From Serratia quinivorans (GTDB taxonomy: Bacteria > Pseudomonadota > Gammaproteobacteria > Enterobacterales > Enterobacteriaceae), in the NCBI GenBank assembly GCA_900457075.1, contig UGYN01000002.1, positions 1,240,001 through 1,304,000 on the forward strand: a stretch of DNA of 64,000 bases. Direction: 5' to 3'. Position numbers and translations under genes: made by a program. Under the pieces are notes generated by a model, which did not search any database, was not told where the DNA came from, and worked only from the letters and a program-made list of their open reading frames with translations. Below, piece after piece: positions 27,370-36,922 of the stretch (its first letter is position 1; every line of letters begins with the position of its first letter).

Positions 27370-28308
27370 TTATTCCTCCGAAGAATATTTATTAATTTCT
27401 TCAATTATTGACGGCCCATATTTTTTTTGTATTCTCAATAAAAAAACTGGCTCAATACTTCTAGCATAACCAATCAATCCCTTTAGACTTTGAATGTCAT
27501 CGAAATCCAATTGTCCATTTTTAAATTTATAAACCAATGAAGAAATATATCTTTTTTTGTCCCTTCCCATGGAAAGTTTATCATTATTCGTCAATGTGAT
27601 CCCTGTTATATGACGATTGTGAGCTTTTGAAGAATACACGATTTTAGATTGATTTATCAAAATTCTATTGCCGAAATACTCTTGCAATAACCCCTTAACT
27701 TCGTTATGAATAAATTTAAGAGAATCTTTTTCCTTTGTAGAAAAAGTCATGTCATCTGCATACCTTGAGTAATTAATCTTCTCAGCCAAACAAATACCAT
27801 GCAGTTTTTTATCAAAACTATACATAACGACATTTGATATAAAAGGTGAACTAGGGGAGCCTACGCTTAATACTAATGCCCCATTCCTCTTTTTCGATCT
27901 ATTCCAGAAGCATAATTGCTCAATTAAAAACTTGTCATTTATTGAAAGTGAAATTGATTGCCTTTCTAATTCTTTAAAGAAAAAATCAGGAGTTATACTA
28001 TTAAAAAAATCCTCCAAATCCAATTTCAATAAATAGTCAGAGTCTTGATGTAGAGATGCGTTATATAAAATATTCCTTCCTTTTATATATGCAGTAGCGA
28101 CGTCATGAACTAGAGCTATCTTAGAAAGATTTTCAACAATTATCCTTTGTACATCTTTTACTTTTTTTGTTGGTTGGGCAATTAACCTAAAACCAATCGT
28201 GCGCTTGGGGATTTTGTAAACTTTATAGTGTGTTGAGGGTCTTGACTTAAGCAATTGCTGCAGATCAGCAAATTTTTCTGTCAGTTCACTTTCTAAATCA
28301 ATGCTCAT
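27370..28308 (-). CDS. ret: Retron reverse transcriptase
   Basis: A 312-residue retron RT, intact. It makes the msDNA from the msd RNA encoded just upstream. Motifs (counting from the ATG at 28308): the retron-specific NAxxH box as NASLH (83-87), the first catalytic Asp region LKLDLEDFF (~95-102), the SVGSPSSPFISN loop (~149-160), the polymerase core YADD (183-186), and the retron VTG-type motif as HITG (233-236), used for recognising the cognate RNA. A GTG one codon upstream (28311) could also start it; no good ribosome site is seen for either. The gene is AT-rich, unlike the neighbouring chromosome, pointing to transfer. It leads straight into the ATPase gene. Confidence 0.95.
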   Translation of the reverse strand: MSIDLESELTEKFADLQQLLKSRPSTHYKVYKIPKRTIGFRLIAQPTKKVKDVQRIIVENLSKIALVHDVATAYIKGRNILYNASLHQDSDYLLKLDLEDFFNSITPDFFFKELERQSISLSINDKFLIEQLCFWNRSKKRNGALVLSVGSPSSPFISNVVMYSFDKKLHGICLAEKINYSRYADDMTFSTKEKDSLKFIHNEVKGLLQEYFGNRILINQSKIVYSSKAHNRHITGITLTNNDKLSMGRDKKRYISSLVYKFKNGQLDFDDIQSLKGLIGYARSIEPVFLLRIQKKYGPSIIEEINKYSSEE

Positions 28309-28370
28309 CACAGGTTACAGCCCTAATTGTAAACCAAACAAAAAGGTTGGCTTGACTGAAGTATGAAGGA

Positions 28371-28407
28371 TTATGGCTGAGAAATATTAACTATTTCCCA
28401 GCCATAA
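28371..28407 (-). other. Hairpin between retron RNA and RT gene
   Basis: A 16-bp inverted repeat with one mismatch (minus strand TTATGGCTGGGAAATA / TATTTCTCAGCCATAA) and a 5-nt loop. It begins 4 bases after the a2 repeat. There is no T-run after it, so it is not a standard terminator; it could mark RNA processing or weaken read-through into the RT gene. Confidence 0.65.
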
Positions 28408-28410
28408 ATT

Positions 28411-28574
28411 GCTCTTTACTAGAAGCCGCGGAACAACATTTCTGATCCGCAACTACGGCTGCGGCTCAGAAATGTTGTTCCGCAACTGTAAATGTAATCA
28501 ATAAGTTAGAGTTCAGCGCATCGCCAAACTAGATTTAACCTTCAATGGTAAAACCCATACTACGCTAAAGAGCT
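28411..28574 (-). ncRNA. Retron msr-msd RNA
   Basis: Non-coding RNA of about 164 nt, just upstream of the RT gene on the same strand. At the 5' end a1 (GCTCTTTA, 28573-28566) is followed at once by GC, so A28566-G28565-C28564 gives the AGC context with G28565 as the likely 2'-5' branching guanosine. At the 3' end a2 (TAAAGAGC, 28418-28411) is the exact complement of a1. Between them are an msr stem-loop of 9 bp with an AUG loop (28530-28510) and the long msd stem (28483-28428). The order promoter, a1, branch G, msr stem, msd stem, a2, ret is the canonical retron order. The expected single-stranded DNA is roughly 65-75 nt, by geometry only. Confidence 0.88.
28428..28483 (-). repeat. msd long stem (24-bp inverted repeat)
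   Basis: Two 24-base arms (28428-28451 and 28460-28483) match at 23 of 24 positions, with an 8-base loop. This is the template for the msDNA hairpin. Arm start GCGGAACAACATTTCTGA; the mismatch is near the loop (T/G difference in GATCC versus GAGCC). Confidence 0.9.
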
Positions 28575-28579
28575 CTAAC

Positions 28580-28608
28580 ACTTTAACTTAGAGCTTTTTA
28601 TAAGTCAA
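28580..28608 (-). promoter_or_regulatory. Retron promoter
   Basis: On the minus strand TTGACT (28608-28603) and TAAAGT (28585-28580) are separated by exactly 17 bases. Transcription would start near 28574, which places a1 right at the 5' end of the RNA, as in known retrons. An inverted repeat AGCTCTAA / TTAGAGCT overlaps the spacer and a1. Confidence 0.75.
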
Positions 28609-28945
28609 TTTGTCTTTATTATCATATAGCTACTATCATTTTTAATCATGTAACTATTTGAAATAGTGTTGTATGCAGTGCTTTTGCCACCTCTAGCGTT
28701 AGTGGCAACAACGAAATGAATCAGTAAGTTTTCATAGTAAAAGAGAGCGAGCCGATGATATTTACATTACTAATGTGCAGCTCTGCAAACAACGCAATAT
28801 CGACTGTTTAGACAAAAATTTAGGGAAAAAGTCAGGGTGTGTATTAGTCAACAAATTGTTTTTACTAATATTTATTGAAAATCACTGTGGCATTTTTCCA
28901 TTAATTGTATACCGCTTGCAAAAAATCCCCGAGCCTCAGATATAA
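28609..28945. other. AT-rich non-coding flank of the retron island
   Basis: About 335 bases without a supported gene. One small hairpin (TTGCCAC / GTGGCAA, 28684-28708) is visible. No tRNA, integrase or clear direct repeat bounding the island was found by eye. Confidence 0.45.
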
Positions 28946-28971
28946 CAGGGGCGCAGCATGCTGCGCCCCTG
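28946..28971. terminator. Perfect 26-bp palindrome after proA
   Basis: A perfect GC-rich palindrome (arm CAGGGGCGCAGCA) lies 26 bases after the proA stop. A T-run follows only on the plus strand (CATTTTC). It may end transcription from the retron side or protect the proA mRNA end. Confidence 0.6.
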
Positions 28972-28996
28972 CATTTTCTAAACACCGAACTAAAAC

Positions 28997-30250
28997 TTAA
29001 CTGCGAACCAAATCATCACCGTAGCCGATCCATTTGTAGGTGGTGAGTGCGTCCAGGCCCATTGGGCCACGGGCGTGCAGTTTCTGGGTGCTGACCGCCA
29101 CTTCTGCGCCAAGGCCGAACTGGCCGCCGTCGGTGAAGCGGGTGCTGGCGTTGACGTACACCGCGCTTGAATCCACCGCACGCACGAAGTGCTCGGCGCT
29201 GCTCAGTGAACGGGTGAGGATCGCGTCGGAGTGGCTGGTGCCATGGGTGCGAATATGGTCGATGGCCTGATCGATGTCATCCACCAGCGCCACGTTCAAG
29301 TCCAACGACAGCCATTCGTCGTCGTAATCTTCCGCCGCGACCGCCACCACCGTTGCCGGGCCGTCTTGCAACATCGGCATGGCGTTCTCCGCCGCGTGCA
29401 GGGTAACGCCGACCGCCGCCATTTTGCTGCTCAAGGCAGGCAGAAACTCTACAGCGATATTGCGGTTCACCAGCAGCGTCTCCAGCGAGTTACAGGCGCT
29501 TGGGCGTTGAATTTTGGCGTTCTCGATCACCGTCAGTGCTTTGTCGAAATCAACGCTGTCATCAACATAGGTGTGGCAAACGCCGATACCGCCGGTGATC
29601 ACCGGGATGGTTGACTGTTCGCGGCACAATTTATGCAGACCAGCACCGCCGCGTGGGATCAGCATGTCGACGTAGCGATCCAGGCGCAGCAATTCATTCA
29701 CCAGTGCGCGATCCGGGCTTTCAATCGCCTGTACCGCTGCAGCCGGAAGGCCGCACTGTTCCAGCGCCTGCTGGATCACCTTCACCGTCGCCTGATTGGT
29801 GTGGTGGGTTTCTTTACCGCCACGCAGGATCACCGCGTTGCCGGTTTTCAGGCACAGGCTGGCGACGTCGATGGTGACGTTTGGCCGCGCCTCATAAATC
29901 ACGCCAATCACCCCGAGCGGTACCCGGCGACGTTCCAGCTTCAACCCGCTGTCCAGCAGGCTGCCGTCCAATACGTGGCCGACCGGGTCGTTCAGGCGGC
30001 ATACCTGACGCACGTCGTTGGCGATCGCCGCCAGACGTGCCGGGGTCAGTAACAGGCGATCGAGCAGCGCTTCGCTCATTCCGCTGGCGCGTGCCTGCTC
30101 CATGTCCTGTTCGTTAGCCTGTAAAATCACTTCGCTTTCGGCTTCCAGTTTGTCGGCAATCACCGACAGCACCTGGTTTTTCTTCGCCGTGCTCAGCACC
30201 GCCAGTTGCCAGGAGGCCTGCTTGGCGGCCTTCCCCATCTGCTCGAGCAT
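28997..30250 (-). CDS. proA: Glutamate-5-semialdehyde dehydrogenase (gamma-glutamyl phosphate reductase) ProA
   Basis: A 417-residue cytoplasmic enzyme, second step of proline synthesis: gamma-glutamyl phosphate is reduced with NADPH to glutamate semialdehyde. The ATG at 30250 is chosen because AAGGAG lies 5 bases before it and the length equals that of E. coli ProA. The catalytic Cys is in [12 protein letters not shown] and the conserved [32 protein letters not shown] and [18 protein letters not shown] stretches are complete. It follows proB by 9 bases as an operon. The retron island lies downstream, where other enterobacteria often have a tRNA-Thr gene. Confidence 0.97.
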   Translation of the reverse strand: MLEQMGKAAKQASWQLAVLSTAKKNQVLSVIADKLEAESEVILQANEQDMEQARASGMSEALLDRLLLTPARLAAIANDVRQVCRLNDPVGHVLDGSLLDSGLKLERRRVPLGVIGVIYEARPNVTIDVASLCLKTGNAVILRGGKETHHTNQATVKVIQQALEQCGLPAAAVQAIESPDRALVNELLRLDRYVDMLIPRGGAGLHKLCREQSTIPVITGGIGVCHTYVDDSVDFDKALTVIENAKIQRPSACNSLETLLVNRNIAVEFLPALSSKMAAVGVTLHAAENAMPMLQDGPATVVAVAAEDYDDEWLSLDLNVALVDDIDQAIDHIRTHGTSHSDAILTRSLSSAEHFVRAVDSSAVYVNASTRFTDGGQFGLGAEVAVSTQKLHARGPMGLDALTTYKWIGYGDDLVRS

Positions 30251-30259
30251 GCTCACTCC

Positions 30260-31363
30260 TTAGCTGACAATCATATCGTCGCGGTGAACTGCCACCGGGC
30301 CGTATTCATAACCGAGAATTTCGCTGATTTCCTGCGAGTGGTGACCGGCAATCATGCGCATCGCGTCGCTGTTATAACGGCTGACGCCGTGCGCCAGATC
30401 GCGCCCCGTCAGGTTGCGGATGCGGATCACTTCGCCACGGGAGAAATCGCCTTTGACTTCGCGGATGCCCTTCGGCAGCAGTGAGCTGCCGCGCGCCATA
30501 ATGGCGTCGACCGCACCGTCGTCGACGGTGATCTCACCGGCCGGGGGGGCGCCGAAGATCCAGCGTTTGCGGTTTTCCAGCGGGGTTTCCAGCGCGTGGA
30601 AACGGGTGCCCACCGGTTTGCCTTCAATCACGTCAGCCACCACGCCCGGCTTGCTGCCGGCGGCGATGATTACGTCGATACCGGCGCGGCAGGCCACGTC
30701 GGCGGCTTGCAGCTTGGTGCCCATGCCGCCGGTGCCCAGACCGGAAACGCTGTCGCCGGCGATGGCGCGCAAGGCGTCGTCGATGCCGTGCACTTCACGG
30801 ATCAGCTCTGCCTGCGGGTTGTTGCGTGGGTCGGCGGTGTACAGCCCCTGCTGATCGGTCAGCAACAACAGTTTGTCGGCCCCGGCCAGGATTGCCGCCA
30901 ATGCCGACAGGTTGTCGTTGTCGCCTACCTTGATTTCTGCGGTCGCTACCGCGTCGTTCTCATTGATTACCGGCACGATACGGTTGTCCAGCAACGCCGT
31001 CATGGTGTCACGCGCATTGAGGAAGCGTTCGCGGTCTTCCAGATCGGCACGCGTCAGCAACATCTGCCCGACGTGGATACCGTAAATGGAGAACAGTTGC
31101 TCCCACAGTTGGATCAACCGGCTCTGCCCGACCGCCGCCAGCAACTGCTTGGAGGCGATGGTGGCGGGGAGTTCGGGGTAACCCAAATGTTCGCGCCCGG
31201 CGGCAATCGCGCCGGAGGTGACGATAACGATGCGGTGACCCGCTGCATGCTGTTGTGCGCACTGGCGAACCAGTTCGACAATATGGGCACGGTTAAGACG
31301 CAGCGATCCGCCGGTCAACACGCTGGTGCCCAATTTCACAACCAGTGTCTGGCTGCCGTTCAT
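30260..31363 (-). CDS. proB: Glutamate 5-kinase ProB
   Basis: A 367-residue enzyme, first step of proline synthesis (ATP + glutamate to gamma-glutamyl phosphate), feedback-inhibited by proline in the family. The start [14 protein letters not shown] at 31363 gives the normal length; the upstream extension is not needed. The amino-acid kinase domain is N-terminal ([28 protein letters not shown]), and a C-terminal PUA domain (~275-367) is present. proA follows. Confidence 0.97.
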   Translation of the reverse strand: MNGSQTLVVKLGTSVLTGGSLRLNRAHIVELVRQCAQQHAAGHRIVIVTSGAIAAGREHLGYPELPATIASKQLLAAVGQSRLIQLWEQLFSIYGIHVGQMLLTRADLEDRERFLNARDTMTALLDNRIVPVINENDAVATAEIKVGDNDNLSALAAILAGADKLLLLTDQQGLYTADPRNNPQAELIREVHGIDDALRAIAGDSVSGLGTGGMGTKLQAADVACRAGIDVIIAAGSKPGVVADVIEGKPVGTRFHALETPLENRKRWIFGAPPAGEITVDDGAVDAIMARGSSLLPKGIREVKGDFSRGEVIRIRNLTGRDLAHGVSRYNSDAMRMIAGHHSQEISEILGYEYGPVAVHRDDMIVS

Positions 31364-31478
31364 AGTGTTTCTGCCGTGTAAGATGAGAAGAATAATACTA
31401 GGGACTTTGTAACAGGAGAGACGCGTTATGCCAACAGGCACAACGCGAAATCAGCAGAATACTTGCGGTCAAACGGGG

Positions 31479-31880
31479 TCAGGCGGAAAGTTTAATCAGT
31501 TTTTCTTTGAAATCAGCGGCGGGTTCAAGCGTCAGCTCCATGGTGGCCAGCAGTTCGCCCAAGCGACGATGGAAATCACGCAGGGTGGTTTCCAGCTTGG
31601 TTTTGACTTCAGTATCCTTAATCTTTTCCGGCGTCCACTGCCCTTTCTTATCAAACAGGCCAAACTGATACGAATAGGTAAAACGCGTATCTTCAGCATG
31701 CAGTTCGATCCACCAATCCCAAAACTCTCGCAGCTCTGGAGCAGGCTTAACATTGACGCAGACGGCTAAACAATCAAAGAAAAAACGGTCGTTCTCACAT
31801 TGCCCTTCACGCAGATACGGCCCCAAGCTGGCGAAACGTTTCATTAGTCGGCTTTTAGGGTGACCACTCGGTAACGTCAT
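31479..31880 (-). CDS. crl: Sigma factor-binding protein Crl
   Basis: A 133-residue protein that helps sigma-S (RpoS) join RNA polymerase core, raising stationary-phase and curli gene expression. Near-complete match to the E. coli protein in memory: [12 protein letters not shown] at the start, [18 protein letters not shown] and [14 protein letters not shown] in the middle. The ATG at 31880 gives the family length. It is between proB and frsA, as in E. coli. Confidence 0.95.
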   Translation of the reverse strand: MTLPSGHPKSRLMKRFASLGPYLREGQCENDRFFFDCLAVCVNVKPAPELREFWDWWIELHAEDTRFTYSYQFGLFDKKGQWTPEKIKDTEVKTKLETTLRDFHRRLGELLATMELTLEPAADFKEKLIKLSA

Positions 31881-31939
31881 TCTTAAGCTCCTCAATGTAG
31901 ACCATTCTTTTTAACAAACTGTTAAAATTTAGCAACTAA

Positions 31940-33187
31940 TTAACGCATTTTATCTTTCATCCAATGGGACATTTGCAGCAGCGCCTTGTGGAAACTGCTG
32001 TATACCGGCTTGCGCGGTATGGCGATCAGTTTGCCGTCCATCGAGGACGAAACGATCAGCTGCGACTCTTCTTTCGGGCTGAGCGGATCCTGCTCCCAGT
32101 AGCCGGCCAGCATCGGCGTCGGGCAACGGCGGCCCAACAGCCCCTGGGTTTTCAGCGAATAGCTGTTCAACTCGACCTTCAGCACATGATCCGAAGCGTT
32201 GGCCATGCCCATCCGGCTGGCCAGCACGTCCATATACATGTCCGGTACGTGCTTCTGGGTGCTGCTGTCGCACAGTAGGCGATGCACCACCGGCCCCAGG
32301 CAGGCCACGCCACGCAGCCGCTGTGGCTCCAGATAGGCCAGACGCACCGCCACATTGGCGCCAAAGCGGAAACCAAACGCGGTGACGCGCTGATGGTCAA
32401 TCCAGGGCACTGTGGTTAACTGGGTCAGCACCTGCTGATGCAGGAAGCTGGAATCTTGCGTCAGTTTCCACTTGTAAGAAGAACCGATGGAAGGCATATC
32501 AATGGTCAGCATGGCGATGCCATGCGGTGCCAGATAATCGCGGAACAGGCGGTGATAGTCGGTCTGCAGGGTATCCAGGCTGCCGCACATCAGCACCGTC
32601 GGGAACGGCGCTTCGCCCTTCTCCGGCAAATGCAGGAAGCCGGTGATGCTGCTGCCACCTTCAATGCGAAACTCCAGCTCTTTCAACTGGTACGGCAGTA
32701 ATAGCGCGGCCTCTTCGTAAGCCCGGTTGGACAACGCCTCCGCCTGCTCGGCCAACTCGTCACCTTTCAGATGCGGGTAGCCGGCAATGCTGTAAAAGTT
32801 GGCGGCGTTGAGCCAATACTGGCCGCCGGTCAGCGGATCCTGCTGTTCCAGCGCTCGCTGCTGCCAAAGCATGCCCTGATGCACCCATTCGTAGATCCAG
32901 TTGCCATTACGGTAACCGACCACGGTATCCAGCCATTTGTCGTTGGTGTGTTCCACATCCGCAACGGCAATACGGGCCAGCACTTCGTTGATTTCAATGG
33001 GATCGACACCGCGCCAGGCCCACAACAGTGGGTTGAGCATGCGGTACCAATTGCTGACGGTATTGCCCTCCAGCGTGGAATGCAGCTCGGCACTGATTTT
33101 ACTGCGCGCGCGCAGTACCAGAGTTGAGGTCTCAGGGTGTTTAAATGAGGGTTTGAACAGGATTTCAGAAAGGTTGGCTTGTGCCAT
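31940..33187 (-). CDS. frsA: Esterase FrsA
   Basis: A 415-residue alpha/beta-hydrolase-fold protein (FrsA, formerly YafA), described as a fermentation/respiration switch that binds the glucose PTS enzyme IIA; esterase activity has also been reported. The start [20 protein letters not shown] matches the E. coli start; the longer reading from 33226 is not used. The place of the nucleophile elbow reads AFGFRFGAN, where a Gly-X-Ser-X-Gly would be expected, so the classical Ser is replaced by Arg. The crl-frsA-gpt order is conserved. Confidence 0.92.
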   Translation of the reverse strand: MAQANLSEILFKPSFKHPETSTLVLRARSKISAELHSTLEGNTVSNWYRMLNPLLWAWRGVDPIEINEVLARIAVADVEHTNDKWLDTVVGYRNGNWIYEWVHQGMLWQQRALEQQDPLTGGQYWLNAANFYSIAGYPHLKGDELAEQAEALSNRAYEEAALLLPYQLKELEFRIEGGSSITGFLHLPEKGEAPFPTVLMCGSLDTLQTDYHRLFRDYLAPHGIAMLTIDMPSIGSSYKWKLTQDSSFLHQQVLTQLTTVPWIDHQRVTAFGFRFGANVAVRLAYLEPQRLRGVACLGPVVHRLLCDSSTQKHVPDMYMDVLASRMGMANASDHVLKVELNSYSLKTQGLLGRRCPTPMLAGYWEQDPLSPKEESQLIVSSSMDGKLIAIPRKPVYSSFHKALLQMSHWMKDKMR

Positions 33188-33321
33188 GGTAACAACAGCC
33201 TCCGTAAATCTGGTAATAGGCCGCAAACAGCCTAATCAACTGGAGGTAGTGTACCTAAGTCTGGCGCGATAAACCCGTCATACTTGAAACGGATCTGTGG
33301 GGCAGAAATCAGAAATGCAAA

Positions 33322-33347
33322 CGCCCGGTGGAACCGGGCGTTTTGGC
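33322..33347 (-). terminator. Terminator after gpt
   Basis: Stem AACGCCCGG / CCGGGCGTT with a TGGAA loop and T/A runs on both flanks, 18 bases after the gpt stop. Confidence 0.8.
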
Positions 33348-33364
33348 AGATCGGCGTGGCGAAC

Positions 33365-33823
33365 TTAACGACCGCCGATCGGTGGCACGAAGGTCACCGC
33401 CATGTCCCATGGCTGCTCGATCCAGGTATCCTGTGGGATATCAACCACATAATCGTCTACCAACGGGCGACCTGCCGGCTTGGCGAAGATAGTGACGAAG
33501 TGCGCTTTCGGGTACATTTCACGGATCGCTTTCGCGGTGCCGCCGGTATCCACCAGATCGTCGATAACGATAAAGCCTTCACCGTCGCCTTCAGCGCGCT
33601 TGAGCACTTTCATTTCACGTTGATTGTCATGGTCATAGCTAGAAATGCAGACGGTATCCACGTGGCGAATACCCAGCTCACGCGCCAGTAAGGCAGCCGG
33701 TACCAGCCCGCCGCGGCTTACGGCAATAATGCCCGTCCATTGGTCAGCAGGCAGCAGGCGGTGAGCCAGTTTGCGCGCTTGCATTTGCAGCATGTCCCAG
33801 GTAACAACGTATTTTTCGCTCAT
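33365..33823 (-). CDS. gpt: Xanthine-guanine phosphoribosyltransferase Gpt
   Basis: A 152-residue purine-salvage enzyme that joins PRPP to guanine, xanthine or hypoxanthine. The PRPP-binding motif [15 protein letters not shown] is complete, as are [17 protein letters not shown] and the C-terminal [12 protein letters not shown]. Its length equals that of E. coli Gpt. It is divergent from pepD, as in E. coli. Confidence 0.97.
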   Translation of the reverse strand: MSEKYVVTWDMLQMQARKLAHRLLPADQWTGIIAVSRGGLVPAALLARELGIRHVDTVCISSYDHDNQREMKVLKRAEGDGEGFIVIDDLVDTGGTAKAIREMYPKAHFVTIFAKPAGRPLVDDYVVDIPQDTWIEQPWDMAVTFVPPIGGR

Positions 33824-34147
33824 AGAATGGTGTCCCAGCCAGCAGTGGTGCGGCTTACTCAGTAATCAGGGGAAAAAAGGTTGCGCGAGATTATAAAGAC
33901 TGACCGCACCAAATGCCAGTTGTACCTTGGAATTCATAAGTATTTCGTCTGGTGATTGATGCTGAATAAATGAGCAACGACCAACCAAACTAGTGTGATC
34001 AAGCGCTTAAACAGCACAATACGGGACGGGCACCGCCCGGAATAAAGTGATATTCTCTGGAGATCGTGCCAAAGCCGCACAGATGCCCCTAACCCTAACC
34101 GAGCGGCATTCCCGCACTGCCGAGAATGCTGTTACAGGAGACTTATA
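33824..34147. promoter_or_regulatory. Divergent gpt-pepD intergenic region
   Basis: 324 bases with no gene. It must hold both promoters. A CAGGAG ribosome site stands before the GTG start of pepD. No operator was recognised with confidence. Confidence 0.45.
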
Positions 34148-35608
34148 GTGTCTGAATTGTCTCAACTTTCGCCACAGCCGCTGTGGGATATTTTTGCCAA
34201 AATCTGCTCTATTCCGCATCCTTCTTATCATGAAGAAGCGCTGGCACAGCACATCCTCGAGTGGGCCAAAGAGAAAAACCTGCACGCCGAGCGTGACCAT
34301 GTAGGCAACATCCTGCTGCGTAAGCCGGCCACCAAAGGCATGGAAAACCGCAAGCCGGTTGCCCTGCAGGCGCACCTGGACATGGTGCCACAGAAAAATA
34401 ACGACACCGTGCACGACTTCGCCAAGGATCCGATTCAGCCGTACATTGACGGTGAGTGGATCAAGGCGCGCGGCACCACGCTGGGTGCCGACAACGGCAT
34501 CGGTATGGCCTCCGCACTGGCCGTGCTGGCCGACGACAGCGTCGAACACGGCCCGCTGGAAGTGCTGTTGACCATGACCGAAGAAGCCGGTATGGACGGT
34601 GCATTTGGCCTGCAGGCTAACTGGCTGCAAGCGGATATCCTGATCAACACCGACTCAGAAGAGGAAGGCGAGATCTACATGGGTTGCGCCGGCGGTATTG
34701 ATTTCATCACCACCCTGCCACTGCAGCGCGAAGCCGTGCCTGCCGGTTATCAGACCCTGAAGCTGACGATCAAAGGCCTGAAAGGCGGCCACTCTGGCGC
34801 GGATATCCACGTTGGGCTGGGCAATGCCAACAAACTGCTGGCACGCTTCCTGTTTGATCATACCGCTGAGCTGAACCTGCGCCTGCTGGATCTGAACGGC
34901 GGTACGCTGCGCAATGCTATTCCGCGTGAAGCCTCTGCGGTGGTTGCCGTGCCGGCCGAGAAAGCCGATGCGCTGAAAGCGCTGAGCCAGGCGTTCCTGG
35001 CTACCCTGCAAAACGAGCTGGCTGCCAAAGAGAAGAACATTACCGTTTTGCTGGAGCCTGTCACCAGCACCTCGCAGGCGATGACCAGCGATAGCCAACA
35101 GCGTTTTGTAGCGCTGCTCAATGGCACGCCAAACGGTGTGATCCGCATGAGCGACGCGGTGAAAGGCGTGGTGGAAACCTCACTGAACGTGGGCGTGGTC
35201 ACCACCAGCGACAGCGAAGCAGAAATCATCTGCCTGATCCGCTCGTTGATCGACAGTGGTAAAGACTACGTGGTCGGCATGCTGACCGCGCTGGGCCAAT
35301 TGGCCAACGCCAAAGTGGCACCAAAAGGCGGCTACCCAGGCTGGCTGCCGGACGCAGACTCACCGGTGATGCATTTGGTGCGCGAGATTTATCAGGATCT
35401 GTTCAACAAGACGCCGAACATCATGGTGATCCACGCAGGTCTGGAATGCGGTCTGTTCAAAAAACCGTACCCAAACATGGATATGGTGTCGATTGGGCCA
35501 ACCATCACCGGGCCACACTCGCCGGATGAGCAGGTGCATATCGAAAGCGTGGGCCTGTACTGGAAGTTGCTGACGGCACTGCTGAAGGCTATCCCAGAGC
35601 GCGCGTAA
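34148..35608 (+). CDS. pepD: Cytosol nonspecific dipeptidase PepD
   Basis: A 486-residue zinc aminoacyl-histidine dipeptidase (M20 family) that cleaves dipeptides such as carnosine. The metal-site motifs are complete: ALQAHLDMVPQKN (first His and Asp), TTLGADNGIGMA (bridging Asp), MTEEAGMDG (catalytic Glu), NTDSEEEGEIYMGCAGG, and IHAGLECGLF with GPHSPDE near the end. The GTG start is backed by CAGGAG 9 bases upstream. It ends with a hairpin shared with dinB. Confidence 0.97.
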   Translation: MSELSQLSPQPLWDIFAKICSIPHPSYHEEALAQHILEWAKEKNLHAERDHVGNILLRKPATKGMENRKPVALQAHLDMVPQKNNDTVHDFAKDPIQPYIDGEWIKARGTTLGADNGIGMASALAVLADDSVEHGPLEVLLTMTEEAGMDGAFGLQANWLQADILINTDSEEEGEIYMGCAGGIDFITTLPLQREAVPAGYQTLKLTIKGLKGGHSGADIHVGLGNANKLLARFLFDHTAELNLRLLDLNGGTLRNAIPREASAVVAVPAEKADALKALSQAFLATLQNELAAKEKNITVLLEPVTSTSQAMTSDSQQRFVALLNGTPNGVIRMSDAVKGVVETSLNVGVVTTSDSEAEIICLIRSLIDSGKDYVVGMLTALGQLANAKVAPKGGYPGWLPDADSPVMHLVREIYQDLFNKTPNIMVIHAGLECGLFKKPYPNMDMVSIGPTITGPHSPDEQVHIESVGLYWKLLTALLKAIPERA

Positions 35609-35636
35609 TATTACAGATGACTTAGTGATTAAGCCA

Positions 35637-35663
35637 AGGGCGCAATACTGCATTGCGCCCTTG
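35637..35663. terminator. Bidirectional terminator pepD/dinB
   Basis: AAGGGCGCAAT and ATTGCGCCCTT form an 11-bp perfect stem with a short loop between convergent pepD and dinB, followed by TTGTTATT. Confidence 0.75.
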
Positions 35664-36725
35664 TTATTCCCAGGGTAGCAGCAGTTGCCGCTCCAGTTGC
35701 GGATCCAGCAGCGTCACGTGTAACCCAACCAGTCGCACCCCTCGCCCTTCACGCCGCTCACGCCATACCTGCCGTGCCACGTTGATTAAATCGTCTTTAT
35801 TCAGTACCGGCCAAACGTGTTCCTGGGTGGTTTGCTGAAAATCCTGAAACTTCAGTTTTACCCCCTGCCGGGCGATGTGCAGATCCGGTTTCACCTTACG
35901 CAACCGCAGTTCCAGCTCGGGATAGAGTTTGTCGACAATCAACGCTTCGCAGTCTTCCCAGTCATGGATGTCCTCCGCCAAGGTTCGCTCCACCCCCACC
36001 GATTTACGCAACCGCTCTGGCGAAACCTCACGCAGATCAATTCCCTGACAACGCTCCCACAGCACCCGGCCAAATTTGCCGAAGCGCTTTAACAACGCCG
36101 CCAGATCGTACTGCTGTACGTCGGCGCAGGTGATCAGCCCCACTTCTTCCAGCCGTTTGGCGGTCACTTTGCCCACGCCGGGGATTTTACTCAGCGGTAA
36201 CTGCTGTAAAAAAGCCGGCACCTGCGCCGGGGTGATGACGTATTGTCCGTTCGGCTTATTCAACTCTGAGGCAATTTTGGCGAGGAACTTGATCGGCGCG
36301 ATACCGGCAGAAGCGGTAAGGTTGAGTTCATCGGAGATAGTCTGGCGGATTTGCTCGGCGATCAACGTCGCCGAGCCGTTGCACTGGCTGCAGTCGGTCA
36401 CATCCAGATAGGCTTCATCCAGCGACAGCGGTTCAATCAGTGGGGTGTAGCGGGCGAAGATTTCGCGGATATGCTGCGAGGCTTCCTTATACGCCGCCAT
36501 GCGCCCAGGCAGCAGCTTAAGGTGCGGGCAAAGCTTGAGCGCCATCGCCGTCGACATCGCACTGTGCACACCATAGCGGCGTGCAGGATAGTTGGCGGTG
36601 CTGATCACCCCACGCCGGTCGGCACTGCCGCCGATCGCCAACGGAATATCGCGCAGGCTGGGATCGTCGCGCATTTCTACCGCCGCGAAGAAGCAGTCCA
36701 TATCGACATGAATGATTTTACGCAT
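35664..36725 (-). CDS. dinB: DNA polymerase IV DinB
   Basis: A 353-residue Y-family translesion DNA polymerase of the SOS response. The catalytic residues lie in [14 protein letters not shown] and [10 protein letters not shown]; helix-hairpin-helix [12 protein letters not shown] and the little-finger domain follow. The last residues ([11 protein letters not shown]) resemble the clamp-binding peptide of DinB. The start [10 protein letters not shown] at 36725 fits the family; the ORF can be read from 36743 but that runs into the operator. A LexA box lies 18 bases upstream. Confidence 0.96.
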   Translation of the reverse strand: MRKIIHVDMDCFFAAVEMRDDPSLRDIPLAIGGSADRRGVISTANYPARRYGVHSAMSTAMALKLCPHLKLLPGRMAAYKEASQHIREIFARYTPLIEPLSLDEAYLDVTDCSQCNGSATLIAEQIRQTISDELNLTASAGIAPIKFLAKIASELNKPNGQYVITPAQVPAFLQQLPLSKIPGVGKVTAKRLEEVGLITCADVQQYDLAALLKRFGKFGRVLWERCQGIDLREVSPERLRKSVGVERTLAEDIHDWEDCEALIVDKLYPELELRLRKVKPDLHIARQGVKLKFQDFQQTTQEHVWPVLNKDDLINVARQVWRERREGRGVRLVGLHVTLLDPQLERQLLLPWE

Positions 36726-36742
36726 CGCGCCTCCCAATAACA

Positions 36743-36758
36743 CTGTATAAGTATACAG
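36743..36758. promoter_or_regulatory. LexA (SOS) box of dinB
   Basis: CTGTATAAGTATACAG is a near-ideal LexA site (CTG-N10-CAG with a TATA-type centre), 18 bases from the dinB start. Confidence 0.92.
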
Positions 36759-36922
36759 GCAACAATGGAAAGCTCAAGCCTCGGCTCTACTCGGAGAAAA
36801 CAGGCTTTCACCCAATTATCTTCGACTTGTTAAAAAAGCGTAATTTTTCAATAGTACGCTGTGGAAAATTAGTCGCCACAGTTACTGACAACAATAACTC
36901 TACGCACAGGATGGTGCCCTAC

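Noticed and set aside
28428..28483. Long inverted repeat read as a transposon end or attenuator
   Set aside because: Its place between a1/a2 repeats and upstream of a retron RT explains it as the msd stem; no transposase is nearby.
28500..28980. tRNA-Thr gene downstream of proA as the insertion site of the island
   Set aside because: Such a tRNA follows proA in E. coli, but no cloverleaf or T-loop sequence was found here.
34007..34630. 207-codon minus-strand ORF over the pepD start
   Set aside because: Overlaps the pepD 5' end, has no recognisable domain, and pepD is certain.
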